Made by a program: the position numbers and the translations under genes
In this document: one piece after another, positions 42,406-51,079 of the stretch
Layout of the letters: each line of letters begins with the position of its first letter
Position numbering within the stretch: the stretch's first letter is position 1
The notes under the pieces: generated by a model
What the model was told of the DNA's origin: nothing
Seen by the model: only the letters and a program-made list of their open reading frames with translations
Databases searched by the model: none
Origin: RGIG6353 sp964650465
GTDB taxonomy: Bacteria; Bacillota; Clostridia; Oscillospirales; SIG627
Reading direction: 5' to 3'
DNA: 64,000 bases
Assembly: GCA_964650465.1 (NCBI GenBank)
Contig: CAZYTA010000002.1
Location: forward strand, 36,246 to 100,245

Positions 42406-44202
42406 ATGGCAAAGTCAAGACTTATCGGAGATTATCCTGTTATCGGAATAAGACCAACTATTGACGGAAGAAGGGGCGTTCTCGGTGTACGCGAATCATT
42501 GGAAGAACAAACCATGAATATGGCTAAGAGTGCCGCAAAGCTTTTTGAAGAAAATCTCAGATACTCAAACGGCGAACCTGTAAAGGTAATTATTGCCGAT
42601 ACAACGATAGGCAGAGTTGTAGAGGCGGCAGCCTGCGCCGATAAATTTCGTAAAGCAGGTGTGGATATTACACTTACTGTTACTCCGTGCTGGTGCTACG
42701 GTGCCGAAACAATGGATATGGACAAAGATACCATCAAAGCGGTATGGGGCTTTAACGGCACCGAAAGACCCGGTGCTGTATATCTTGCATCTGTTCTTGC
42801 TACCCACGCACAGAAGGGACTTCCTGCCTTTGGCATCTACGGTCACGATGTACAGGATTGCGACGATACCACAATTCCCGAAGACGTTAAGGAAAAGCTT
42901 CTCCGCTTCGGAAGAGCTGCAGTTGCCGCAGCTACAATGAGAGGAAAGTCCTATCTTCAAATTGGCTCTATCTGTATGGGAATTGGTGGTTCTATCATTG
43001 ATACAGACTTTATCGAGGATTACCTTGGTATGCGTGTTGAATCCGTTGATGAAGTTGAGGTTATCCGACGAATGACTGAGGGGATCTACGACGAAGAGGA
43101 ATATCAAAAGGCTCTCAAATGGGCTAAAGAAAACTGCATTGAAGGCTTTGACAAGAATCCCGAAGCATTGCAGAAAACAAGAGAGCAAAAGGACTCCGAT
43201 TGGGAATTCGTTGTCAAGATGATGGTCATCATCAAGGACCTTATGAACGGTAATGACAAGCTTCCCGAGGGCTGTGAGGAGGAAAGGGTAGGTCACAATG
43301 CAATAGTTGCCGGCTTCCAGGGGCAGAGACAGTGGACCGATTTCTATCCTAACTGTGATTTTCCCGAAGCCATGCTCAATACTTCCTTTGATTGGAACGG
43401 CGCAAGGGAGCCTTATATTCTCGCTACAGAAAATGATGTGCTTAACGGACTCGGAATGCTTTTCGGAAAACTTCTCACCAACCGAACTCAGATGTTTGCC
43501 GATGTCCGCACATATTGGAGCGGTGACTCTATCAGACGAGTTACAGGATATGATATCGACGGCAGAGCAAAGGATGCCGACGGCGTTATCCACCTTATCA
43601 ACTCGGGCGCATGCTGCCTTGATGCTAACGGAGCTGTAAAGGACGAAAACGGAAATGCGGTAATGAAGCCTTGGTATGAAATGACAGAGTCTGACCAAAA
43701 AGCAGTAATGGAAAACACCACATGGAATTATGTAGACCTTGGGTATTTCAGAGGCGGAGGATATTCCTCTCGATTTGAAACAAGAGCCGAAATGCCCGCT
43801 ACCATGATAAGACTAAATCTTATGAAAGGTCTTGGTCCTGTCCTTCAGATAGCGGAAGGCTGGACTGTTGAGCTTCCCTCGGAAGTATCCGATACTCTTT
43901 GGAAGAGAACAGATTATACATGGCCTTGTACCTGGTTTGCACCAAGATGTACAGGAGAGGGAATGTTCAAGACAGCATACGATGTTATGAATAATTGGGG
44001 AGCAAACCACGGCGCTATTTCCTACGGTCACATAGGTGCCGACCTTATTACTCTTTGTTCAATTCTCCGCATACCCGTATGCATGCACAATGTCCCCGAG
44101 GAAAAGATTTTCCGTCCTGCCGCATGGAATGCTTTCGGTATGGATAAAGAAAGTGCAGATTACCGTGCTTGCGCTAACTTCGGTCCTCTTTTTAAAAAAT
44201 AA
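42406..44202 (+). CDS. fucI: L-fucose isomerase
   Basis: 598 aa from the ATG at 42406, chosen over the upstream frame because GGAGGG lies 6 nt before it and the product then starts MAKSRLIGDYPVIGIRPTID as in FucI. The enzyme interconverts L-fucose and L-fuculose with Mn2+. The family sequence is recognisable throughout: IGIRPTIDGRRGVLGVRESL, TVTPCWCYGAETMDM, WGFNGTERPGAVYLAS, GIYGHDVQDC, SYLQIGSICMGIGGSI, and the C-terminal NWGANHGAISYGHIGADLI. Length equals known FucI (about 590 aa). It heads a three-gene operon with the GH39-like and GH29 genes. Fuculokinase and fuculose-phosphate aldolase are not in the window. Confidence 0.96.
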   Translation: MAKSRLIGDYPVIGIRPTIDGRRGVLGVRESLEEQTMNMAKSAAKLFEENLRYSNGEPVKVIIADTTIGRVVEAAACADKFRKAGVDITLTVTPCWCYGAETMDMDKDTIKAVWGFNGTERPGAVYLASVLATHAQKGLPAFGIYGHDVQDCDDTTIPEDVKEKLLRFGRAAVAAATMRGKSYLQIGSICMGIGGSIIDTDFIEDYLGMRVESVDEVEVIRRMTEGIYDEEEYQKALKWAKENCIEGFDKNPEALQKTREQKDSDWEFVVKMMVIIKDLMNGNDKLPEGCEEERVGHNAIVAGFQGQRQWTDFYPNCDFPEAMLNTSFDWNGAREPYILATENDVLNGLGMLFGKLLTNRTQMFADVRTYWSGDSIRRVTGYDIDGRAKDADGVIHLINSGACCLDANGAVKDENGNAVMKPWYEMTESDQKAVMENTTWNYVDLGYFRGGGYSSRFETRAEMPATMIRLNLMKGLGPVLQIAEGWTVELPSEVSDTLWKRTDYTWPCTWFAPRCTGEGMFKTAYDVMNNWGANHGAISYGHIGADLITLCSILRIPVCMHNVPEEKIFRPAAWNAFGMDKESADYRACANFGPLFKK

Positions 44203-44214
44203 TGAGGTGAATAA

Positions 44215-45558
44215 GTGAGTAAAGTTAAAGTTAATTTTGATAGAATTAAAGGTAAAATCAAAGCGATGCACGCTACAGGACAGCCACCGTTTACAGGCGG
44301 CTTTCTGACCTTGAATTTTTCTCACACCGAGCTTTTGCAAAAAGCTAATGTACCGTATTCAAGGCTTCACGATGTGGGGGGAGCGTTCGGCGGTAACAGA
44401 TTTGTGGATATACCGAATATATTCCGTGATTTCGATGCCGACGAAAATGACCCTGATTCATACGATTTCGCTTTTACCGATGAGCTTATCAAGGCAATGT
44501 ACCAATATGGTATCAAGCCCGTTTTCCGCCTTGGAGTCACTATTGAAAATCAGGCGCACATCAGAGCCTACCGCATTCATCCGCCGAAAGATAATGCAAA
44601 GTGGGCAAGAATATGTGAGCATATAGTCCGCCACTATAATGAGGGCTGGGCAAACGGCTTTTACTTCGGTATAGAATATTGGGAAATATGGAACGAACCC
44701 GAAAACGGTCTAAAGGGGAAAAACCAGATGTGGACGGGTACTGCCCGACAGTACTATGAAATGTACGATGTAACATCAAAGCATCTTAAAAAGTGCTTCG
44801 GTAACAGTATAAAGGTTGGGGGATACGGCGCCTGCGGGTTTTACGGAATATACTATCACCCCGAAAAGTATAATGTAAATGTCCCCAAAAGAGAGCCTGA
44901 CGAACGTTATGAAAAGGACACCTACCGAGTGGAATTTCTTTACGGCTTTTTTGAATACATAAGCATTCATAACAGCCCTATAGATTTCTTTACATGGCAC
45001 AGCTATGCCGATGTAGAAAAGACTGTTGTAATGTCAGCCTTCCTCGACACAGTTCTGGAAAAATACGGATATACAGGTCTTGAAACCCATCTTAACGAAT
45101 GGAATAATGCTCACGAGCTGTCACTTATGGGAAGCTCCAAAGCATCTGCAGCCGTTACTGCTATGATGTGTGCAATGCACAAAACAAATACTGATATGCT
45201 CTTTTACTATGACTCAAGAATAAATACCGCTTCATCGTATTGCGGTATGTTTAACGCTTATACAAGACAGCCGGTCAGTGTCTATTATGCGATTTCTGCT
45301 TTCGGTGAACTGTATGCACTTGGAAACGAGACAGAATGCGACTGTGACGGTGTATATGCAATATCCGCCGCAGACGGAAATAAAAAAGCAGTATTGGTTA
45401 CCAATTATTCCGACAGTGAAACAACTGTTAGCACAAATCTTGATAACTCCTTCAAGGTTTATACTATAGGCGAAAACAAATTTATGAAAGATGAAGGATT
45501 TGCCGCATCAGAGCTTGTGCTTGAAGCAAACGAAACTGCCATAATAAAGAATTATTGA
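44215..45558 (+). CDS. GH39-like glycoside hydrolase (beta-xylosidase/iduronidase clan)
   Basis: 447 aa with a GTG start at 44215 (GAGGTG 6-11 nt upstream), 12 nt after fucI. A TIM-barrel clan GH-A enzyme: the acid/base Glu lies in IEYWEIWNEPENG (about residue 160) and the nucleophile Glu in GLETHLNEWNN (near 285), with FTWHSYADV between them. A small C-terminal beta domain follows. No signal peptide, so it works in the cytoplasm on imported oligosaccharides. GH39 members are beta-xylosidases or alpha-L-iduronidases, and the closest class cannot be decided here. The order fucI-GH39-GH29 suggests a substrate with fucose plus a second sugar. Confidence 0.85.
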   Translation: MSKVKVNFDRIKGKIKAMHATGQPPFTGGFLTLNFSHTELLQKANVPYSRLHDVGGAFGGNRFVDIPNIFRDFDADENDPDSYDFAFTDELIKAMYQYGIKPVFRLGVTIENQAHIRAYRIHPPKDNAKWARICEHIVRHYNEGWANGFYFGIEYWEIWNEPENGLKGKNQMWTGTARQYYEMYDVTSKHLKKCFGNSIKVGGYGACGFYGIYYHPEKYNVNVPKREPDERYEKDTYRVEFLYGFFEYISIHNSPIDFFTWHSYADVEKTVVMSAFLDTVLEKYGYTGLETHLNEWNNAHELSLMGSSKASAAVTAMMCAMHKTNTDMLFYYDSRINTASSYCGMFNAYTRQPVSVYYAISAFGELYALGNETECDCDGVYAISAADGNKKAVLVTNYSDSETTVSTNLDNSFKVYTIGENKFMKDEGFAASELVLEANETAIIKNY

Positions 45559-45567
45559 GGTGCAATA

Positions 45568-46806
45568 ATGATACCAACTCCGAAAAAATATGTAGCAGAC
45601 TTTGAAAAAATGGGCTTCGGTATGTTTGCCCATTGGGGACTCTATTCACAGCTTGGTATGGGTGAGTGGACTTATGCTATACACAAGAGAAAAAAAGAGG
45701 ACTACGTAAAGCTCAAGGATACCTTTACTGCCGAGGATTTTGATGCCGAGAAATTTGTTCTCACAGCAAAAAATGCAGGCTGTAAATATATCACTCTTAC
45801 CACTCGTCACCATGAGGGCTTCTCTCTTTATGACACAAAGGGACTCAATGACTACGATGCTCCTCATTCTCCTGCGGGCAGAGACCTTATAAAAGAATTC
45901 GTTGATGCATGCAACAAGCATGGCATAATGCCTATGTTTTATCATACCACACTTGATTGGTATAATGAGGATTTTGACAAGGATTTCGACAAATACCTTG
46001 AGTACCTCAGAAAGAGTGTTGAAATACTTTGCACCAATTACGGAAAAATAGGCGGTCTCTGGTTTGACGGTAATTGGAGCAAGCCTAAGGGAACCGATTG
46101 GAAGGAGGACGAGCTTTACGCTACCATCCGTAAGCATCAGCCCGAGGCAATAATCGTCAACAACACAGGACTTGGCGAAAGAGGAAAAACAGGTAACCCC
46201 GAAATTGATTCGGTGACTTTTGAGCAGGGCAGACCCACACCTCTTGACAGAGACGGAATGGAAAAATATGTTGCCGCCGAGATGTGTTATACTCTCAATG
46301 ACCATTGGGGAATAGGCGAGAATGACTTTAACTATAAGTCACCCGCCGAGCTTATAGAAACTCTTTGCGCTTGCCGCAAAGTAGGTGCAAATCTTCTGCT
46401 TAACATCGGTCCTACAGCACAGGGCGATATTGACCCGTATCAGCAGTCTGTAATGGAGGTTATGGGCAAGTGGATGAAGCTCTACGGCGAAGCAATATAT
46501 GAAGGTAAGCCTCATTCCGCTACATGCAAAAATGAAAAGAACTTTGTCCTCAAGGCTGATGGCTGTCTCTACTTCTTTATGCACAACATAGGAAGAAACG
46601 GAAATGTAAATGTAACCGTAGGAGGCGAGGCATCAAATGACTATTCCTTTGACGGAATATCCGAGGAAATAGAGTCTGTTCAATGGTTGGATAACGGCGA
46701 GACCTTTGATTTCAAGCAGAAAAACGGCACCGTCGAGCTGTTTGCAACAGGCTACCCCTACGGCATGTCCACCTGTGTGAGAGTAGCGAAGGCTAAGCTT
46801 AAATAA
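45568..46806 (+). CDS. Alpha-L-fucosidase, GH29
   Basis: 412 aa, 9 nt after the GH39-like gene with GAGGTG before its ATG. The retaining fucosidase barrel is clear: FAHWGLYSQLGMGEWTYA (about residues 19-36), YITLTTRHHEGFSLYDT (about 74-90), FYHTTLDWY and GGLWFDGNW, which contains the nucleophile Asp (near residue 168). GANLLLNIGPTAQGDID (about 276-292) is another GH29 hallmark. A short C-terminal beta domain completes it. No signal peptide. It releases L-fucose that FucI then isomerises, so the operon is a complete start of fucose use. Confidence 0.95.
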   Translation: MIPTPKKYVADFEKMGFGMFAHWGLYSQLGMGEWTYAIHKRKKEDYVKLKDTFTAEDFDAEKFVLTAKNAGCKYITLTTRHHEGFSLYDTKGLNDYDAPHSPAGRDLIKEFVDACNKHGIMPMFYHTTLDWYNEDFDKDFDKYLEYLRKSVEILCTNYGKIGGLWFDGNWSKPKGTDWKEDELYATIRKHQPEAIIVNNTGLGERGKTGNPEIDSVTFEQGRPTPLDRDGMEKYVAAEMCYTLNDHWGIGENDFNYKSPAELIETLCACRKVGANLLLNIGPTAQGDIDPYQQSVMEVMGKWMKLYGEAIYEGKPHSATCKNEKNFVLKADGCLYFFMHNIGRNGNVNVTVGGEASNDYSFDGISEEIESVQWLDNGETFDFKQKNGTVELFATGYPYGMSTCVRVAKAKLK

Positions 46807-46891
46807 AAGAAGCTTGCTTTTATCAGCCGATTGATTGAACCTACACATCGGTAATGATGCCGTCATTCTTGTAAAATTCAAACTAACTTAA

Positions 46892-46929
46892 TGCAACCAT
46901 CAAAATTTGCTTTTGGTGGTTGCATTTTT
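46892..46929 (+). terminator. Terminator of the fucose operon
   Basis: A 14-bp stem (TGCAACCATCAAAA at 46892-46905 with 46911-46924, one G-U) and TTTTTA tail, 86 nt after the GH29 stop. Confidence 0.88.
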
Positions 46930-46932
46930 AGG

Positions 46933-47108
46933 TATAGCCGAAGAGAGCCGAACTCTTGAAACTTCCCTCAAACCGAGGAAAGATGATTTTTGAGGATAAA
47001 TATTCCTACGAAGTGCCAGAATACTCTATGTATTCCAAGCGACAAAGGGATATTTAGACCAAAAAGGGATTTTCTTGGCGATAATAGTTCTGGCTCCCTT
47101 CGGCTATA
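46933..47108. other. Highly structured 176-bp intergenic element (possible ncRNA or MITE-like)
   Basis: The 355-bp gap between the GH29 gene and the lipoprotein gene holds no credible ORF, but this element is bounded by a 17-bp inverted repeat with one mismatch (46933-46949 with 47092-47108). The stem continues inward with GAACT/AGTTC. Inside, AAATATTCCT and AGGGATATTT pair, enclosing a GAATAC-TCTAT-GTATTC hairpin, and CCTCAAA pairs with TTTTTGAGG. The result is a branched fold that closes on itself, flanked by terminators. Strand and function are unknown. Confidence 0.6.
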
Positions 47109-47111
47109 AGA

Positions 47112-47147
47112 AAAGAATTCCGTTTGGTTGCCCAAACGGAATTCTTT
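47112..47147. terminator. Terminator of the repeat lipoprotein
   Basis: A perfect 16-bp stem (47112-47127 with 47132-47147, core GAATTCCGTTTGG) and a 4-nt loop. The minus strand continues TTCTTTTCTT. It can serve both strands. Confidence 0.85.
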
Positions 47148-47161
47148 GTTATCAGTAATAA

Positions 47162-48553
47162 TTATTCCTGAATTTCAGCTGCGATAACTACGGGGGTTAC
47201 GCTTGTAATGTGAGTGTTAACACCGTTGTACCAGTAGAGGAAGCCTTCGATATCAACAATATCGCCAACGTTGATTGTCTCAAATGCCTTGTAAACATCT
47301 GTTTCGGGAGCTGTAAGATAGCGCTCTACGCAGAAGCTGTATGTGTTTCCGTCGAGAGAAACATCAACATAGATATCGTCACCGGGTTCGTCATTCTTGT
47401 AAGTGATAGCTTCAACCTTAAGACCCTTGAAGGATACAAACTTGTTCTGGCTGTTTATAAGCTCATCTGTTCCGAGAAGTGCAGTAACATCTGTTGCGGG
47501 AGCAATCCAGTTACCCTCAAGAATCTCAAATACTCCGTCAACTATTTCAACCTCGCCTGCCCATTCAGCCTTGTAGCCTGTTACCTTGATTTTTGTACCC
47601 TTTGTAAGCTTAGCGGCATCTTCTTCGGAGCAAGCAAGCTCATAAATGAAGTATGCACCGTCATGGTCCTGTGTATAAACTGTAATCTTGTTGTCCCACC
47701 ATGACTGAGTTGCCTGAACATAAGCCTCAATAACAACAGGAGCATCAAGCTCAGCTGCAGCATATTCAGCATATGTCATAACGCCTTCGCCCTTTGTTTC
47801 TGCAGCAACAACAGTTACACCTGTGATGTGGGTATTAACACCGTTGTACCAGTAAAGGAAGCCTTCGATGTCAACCTTGTCGCCCTTGTTAAGAGCCTGA
47901 ACAGCCTTGTAAACATCTGTTTCTGTTCCTGTGAGATAGTACTCAACGCAGAAGCTGTAAAGCTTGCCGTCAAGAGAAACATCAACATAGATATCGTCAC
48001 CGGGCTCATTGTTCTTGTATGTAATGTTTTCAACAGTCATACCCTTAAAGGAAACGAACTTGTTCTGGTTGTTGATAAGCTCGTCTGTGCCGAGAAGGGG
48101 AGTAACGTCTGTTGCTTCAGCAATCCAGTTGCCTTCAAGAATTTCGAATGTAGCGTCGATTATTTCAACTTCGCCTGCCCATTCAGCCTTGTGACCTGTA
48201 ACCTTGATCTTTGTACCCTTTGTAAGCTTGGGAGCATCCTCTTCGGAGCAAGCAAGCTCATAGATGAAGTAGGCACCGTCGGGATCCTGTGCATAAACTG
48301 TAATCTTATTGTCCCACCATGACTGAGTTGCCTGAACATAAGCCTCAATAACAACAGGAGCATCAAGCTCAGCTGCAGCGTATTCAGCATATGTCATAAC
48401 GCCTTCGCCTTTAAGTGCGGGATCAAACACTGTTTCGGGAGTCTCGTTGTTTTCTTCGATGTTTGAAGGTGTAGTTGTTCCCTCGTTGTCAGTACATGCA
48501 ACAAAAGTGAACACAAGCATAAAGGTCAAAAGAATTGCAATAAACTTTTTCAT
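47162..48553 (-). CDS. Lipoprotein with two tandem 207-aa OB-fold-like repeats
   Basis: 463 aa. Lipobox VFTFVACTD with lipidated Cys at residue 20, so it is a membrane-anchored outer-face protein. Two near-identical units begin GEGVMTYAEYAAAELDAP (about residues 50 and 257) and continue with YVQATQSWWDNKITVY, LTKGTKIKVTG and HIT[GS]VT. The beta-rich, 'KGTKIKVTGxxAEW' pattern resembles OB-fold nucleic-acid- or ligand-binding domains of secreted proteins. I cannot name the family. Own promoter and terminator; it sits just downstream of a sugar ABC importer, so it may bind extracellular ligand for it. DNA identity between units is high, indicating recent duplication. Confidence 0.8.
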   Translation of the reverse strand: MKKFIAILLTFMLVFTFVACTDNEGTTTPSNIEENNETPETVFDPALKGEGVMTYAEYAAAELDAPVVIEAYVQATQSWWDNKITVYAQDPDGAYFIYELACSEEDAPKLTKGTKIKVTGHKAEWAGEVEIIDATFEILEGNWIAEATDVTPLLGTDELINNQNKFVSFKGMTVENITYKNNEPGDDIYVDVSLDGKLYSFCVEYYLTGTETDVYKAVQALNKGDKVDIEGFLYWYNGVNTHITGVTVVAAETKGEGVMTYAEYAAAELDAPVVIEAYVQATQSWWDNKITVYTQDHDGAYFIYELACSEEDAAKLTKGTKIKVTGYKAEWAGEVEIVDGVFEILEGNWIAPATDVTALLGTDELINSQNKFVSFKGLKVEAITYKNDEPGDDIYVDVSLDGNTYSFCVERYLTAPETDVYKAFETINVGDIVDIEGFLYWYNGVNTHITSVTPVVIAAEIQE

Positions 48554-48591
48554 TTTTTATTCTCCTTTTTCATTTTTTAACCTTGACAAAT

Positions 48592-48619
48592 ATTATATTC
48601 AAAAAAGCCGATATGTCAA
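48592..48619 (-). promoter_or_regulatory. Sigma-A promoter of the repeat lipoprotein
   Basis: Minus strand TTGACA (48619-48614), a 16-nt spacer and TATAAT (48597-48592), squeezed in the gap after the upstream solute-binding gene. Confidence 0.75.
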
Positions 48620-48623
48620 GAGT

Positions 48624-50195
48624 TTAGTGTCTATTTTTTCTCTTTTTGACAGCATTTAGTACAATATAAACAAAAAGTAATATCCAAATGGCTGCCAGTG
48701 TCAATATAAGCAATGATGATACAAAAGGCATATCTCCAAGTTCTGCTTTGCTGACTGTGCTTGTTTTGTCTACATTGAGCTTTGCTGTATCGTACAGCTT
48801 CTCAAAATACTCAGAGTCAATGGTTTCCTTTCTTCTCGCCGATTTAGCTACGCTCTCAATCAGCTGTCCTGCTTCGTTTCGCAGTGTTGCAGAGCCGTTG
48901 AACACAGGTGTCACAAAGGTATTTTCCGTGTTATCTATCAACAGCTTTGTAGCCTGTATTTTAACACTGTAATGAAGCTCATTGTCATCGCCTTCCTTTG
49001 ACATATAATCGATGTACTCATCGGATTTCTGTGCTTTTGAGGTTACAGGAGCATAGCCTTCGGTTGAAGCATATGAAATCTGCACTTCGTTTGTAAGCAA
49101 AAATTGCATAAACAGCCATGAGGCGAGGACCTCCTGTGAATCTTCCTTGTTAAATATACACATTGACGGTCCTTGAGATATCATTGCGGGATTTTTTACA
49201 TCGTATTGCGGTACAGTCATGACAACAGTTTCAAAATTTACAAGCTCCTCTTTCGGAACATCTATGTTTGGAGCATTTGTTCCCATCCATGTCGCGCCGG
49301 CAGTTGAGTCGATTGCGAATATGCACTGTCCTCTGTTAAGAAAATTACCCGGATAGCTTGATATCTTAAAAGTAGAAAAAGCAAGTGTTCCGGCATGATA
49401 TGCAACCGTTTCAAGAATTTCCTGTGTTGCATCATTGAATATTTTGATGTCACCGTTTGAGGTGGAATAACCTGCGTTTTGCTGTTTGAGCATGGTTATC
49501 ATCATATTGTCCGTTGATTTGTAAATAAACGGTATCATTACCTTCTGTCCGTTTACCTTGAAGTTTCCTTCGTTGTCTTTTGCCATTGCCGCTTCGGATA
49601 CTTCCCAAATGAAATCCCATGTAAGAGTTTCCGGAAGCTCATAGCCCAGCTTTTCCACAAAATCACGGTTTACATAGCAAGCTTCTGTTGAGCGTACAAA
49701 CGGAAGAGCATAGTATTCACTGCCAAAGGCACATTCTTTGAGAAATTTAGGTATAAGTTCATCAAGAGTGGGAGAATCGAATTTTACTTCACTACCGCCA
49801 AGCCCGTATTTTTCGTGTGTTAAAAGCGAATTAAGCGCCACCACATTATTGGCACCTGTCATGTAGGTGGCAATATGGTCGGGGTATGTAATACAAACAT
49901 TCGGCGTTGTTCCCGTTGCTATGTTTGTTATTACGTCATTGTATATCCTGCCGTAATCAGTGTACAGCTTGAGGTTTACCTTTATGTTGGGATACAGCGC
50001 TTCAAAATCTTCTATAGCCTTGTGATAGATGTTGACTTGAGTTACGTTAGTGTCATTCTTTGCCCAAAAGCTTATTTCGTAATTTCTGGTTGTGTCAAAT
50101 TCGTCAGGAACATCAAATGAATCAATTCTTGTTGTGCCGTGACATCCAGTGAGCAGTATGGCAAGAAGTAACAATACGGGTAAAAGTTTTTTCAT
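48624..50195 (-). CDS. Sugar ABC transporter substrate-binding lipoprotein with C-terminal TM helix
   Basis: 523 aa. Lipobox LLAILLTGCHG (Cys near 18). The body is a CUT1-type solute-binding protein: EISFWAKNDTNVTQVNIYHKA, then VCITYPDHIATYMTGA, LPFVRSTEACYVNRD, and SWLFMQFLLTNEVQISYA near the end of the binding domain. After that comes an unusual extension: a hydrophobic stretch SSLLILTLAAIWILLFVYIV (about residues 489-510) and a basic tail KKRKNRH, so the protein would be anchored at both ends. Its start overlaps the permease stop by 4 nt. It likely captures oligosaccharides for the importer. Confidence 0.9.
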   Translation of the reverse strand: MKKLLPVLLLLAILLTGCHGTTRIDSFDVPDEFDTTRNYEISFWAKNDTNVTQVNIYHKAIEDFEALYPNIKVNLKLYTDYGRIYNDVITNIATGTTPNVCITYPDHIATYMTGANNVVALNSLLTHEKYGLGGSEVKFDSPTLDELIPKFLKECAFGSEYYALPFVRSTEACYVNRDFVEKLGYELPETLTWDFIWEVSEAAMAKDNEGNFKVNGQKVMIPFIYKSTDNMMITMLKQQNAGYSTSNGDIKIFNDATQEILETVAYHAGTLAFSTFKISSYPGNFLNRGQCIFAIDSTAGATWMGTNAPNIDVPKEELVNFETVVMTVPQYDVKNPAMISQGPSMCIFNKEDSQEVLASWLFMQFLLTNEVQISYASTEGYAPVTSKAQKSDEYIDYMSKEGDDNELHYSVKIQATKLLIDNTENTFVTPVFNGSATLRNEAGQLIESVAKSARRKETIDSEYFEKLYDTAKLNVDKTSTVSKAELGDMPFVSSLLILTLAAIWILLFVYIVLNAVKKRKNRH

Positions 50196-51064
50196 CCTTT
50201 CGTACCTCCTCTTGCGACACCTGCCATTATCTTTTTGCGGAAAATAAGAAATATGATTATGAGCGGAACAGAAATGACAACAACTGCCGCCATCATGGCA
50301 GGTATATTTTCACGTCCAAAGCCGTTTTCTCTTATTTCCTGTATGCCGTTTGACACAAGATAGTAATCGGGATTGTCTGTTATCAGTCTGGGCCACACAT
50401 ATGAGTTCCAGCATTCAATTACCTTGAGAATGGTTACTGTAATAATTGTGGGTCTGCATATGGGGATCATGACCTTAAACATATACTTCAAATCGGATGT
50501 ACCGTCAACCTTTGCTGCATAATAAAGCTGGTCGGGAATTTGTGAGAAATTTTCCTTAAGAAGATAAATGTAAAATACAGACGTAACAGATGGCAGTATA
50601 AGTCCCATAAATGTGTTTCGTAAATCAAGGTTGGTAATCGTGGTAAAATTAGTAATGATAACAAGCTCATTTGGAATCATCATGAGTGATAAAAACAAAG
50701 TGAAAACTAAGTTTTTTCCTCTGAATTCAAGCCTCGAAAACGCAAAGGCTGCAGGGATAATTACAGCGAGCATAAGGGCTGTTGTGACAACTGTGAATAT
50801 GATTGTGTTCAGGAAGTAGTCGGCAAGAGGAACAGAGGTAAATGCATTTTTATAATTCTCGAGTGTGGGTGACAGTGTATAAAATCTTGGAATGAATTCG
50901 GAGTTATATGCGGAATATTCCTTAAAGGAGGTAAGTACCATCCAATAAAACGGGAACAGAACGGCTAACGCCCACAATGCAAGAAGTATATATACCACGG
51001 CTTTTGTAATACGTCGGCTGCATTCCGCTCTTTTTTCGGTTTTTTGAAAATGAGTATTATTCAT
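50192..51064 (-). CDS. Sugar ABC transporter permease, MalG type
   Basis: 290 aa with about six TM segments. AAKVDGTSDLKYMFKVMIP (about residues 190-210) is the EAA-like cytoplasmic loop that contacts the ATPase, and the C-terminal FRKKIMAGVARGGTKG is the standard tail of MalG/LacG-type CUT1 permeases. 15 nt after the first permease gene and overlapping the binding protein by 4 nt. Pairs with the 51080-51970 permease to form the channel. Confidence 0.93.
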   Translation of the reverse strand: MNNTHFQKTEKRAECSRRITKAVVYILLALWALAVLFPFYWMVLTSFKEYSAYNSEFIPRFYTLSPTLENYKNAFTSVPLADYFLNTIIFTVVTTALMLAVIIPAAFAFSRLEFRGKNLVFTLFLSLMMIPNELVIITNFTTITNLDLRNTFMGLILPSVTSVFYIYLLKENFSQIPDQLYYAAKVDGTSDLKYMFKVMIPICRPTIITVTILKVIECWNSYVWPRLITDNPDYYLVSNGIQEIRENGFGRENIPAMMAAVVVISVPLIIIFLIFRKKIMAGVARGGTKG

Positions 51065-51079
51065 GTTTTGTATCCTTAA

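Noticed and set aside
42190..42406. Riboswitch in the fucose leader
   Set aside because: The plus-strand leader is about 30 nt with no stable hairpin; the DNA dyads explain the region better.
42565..43698. 377-aa minus-strand ORF inside fucI
   Set aside because: Antisense to the clear FucI frame, no RBS, and no recognisable domain.
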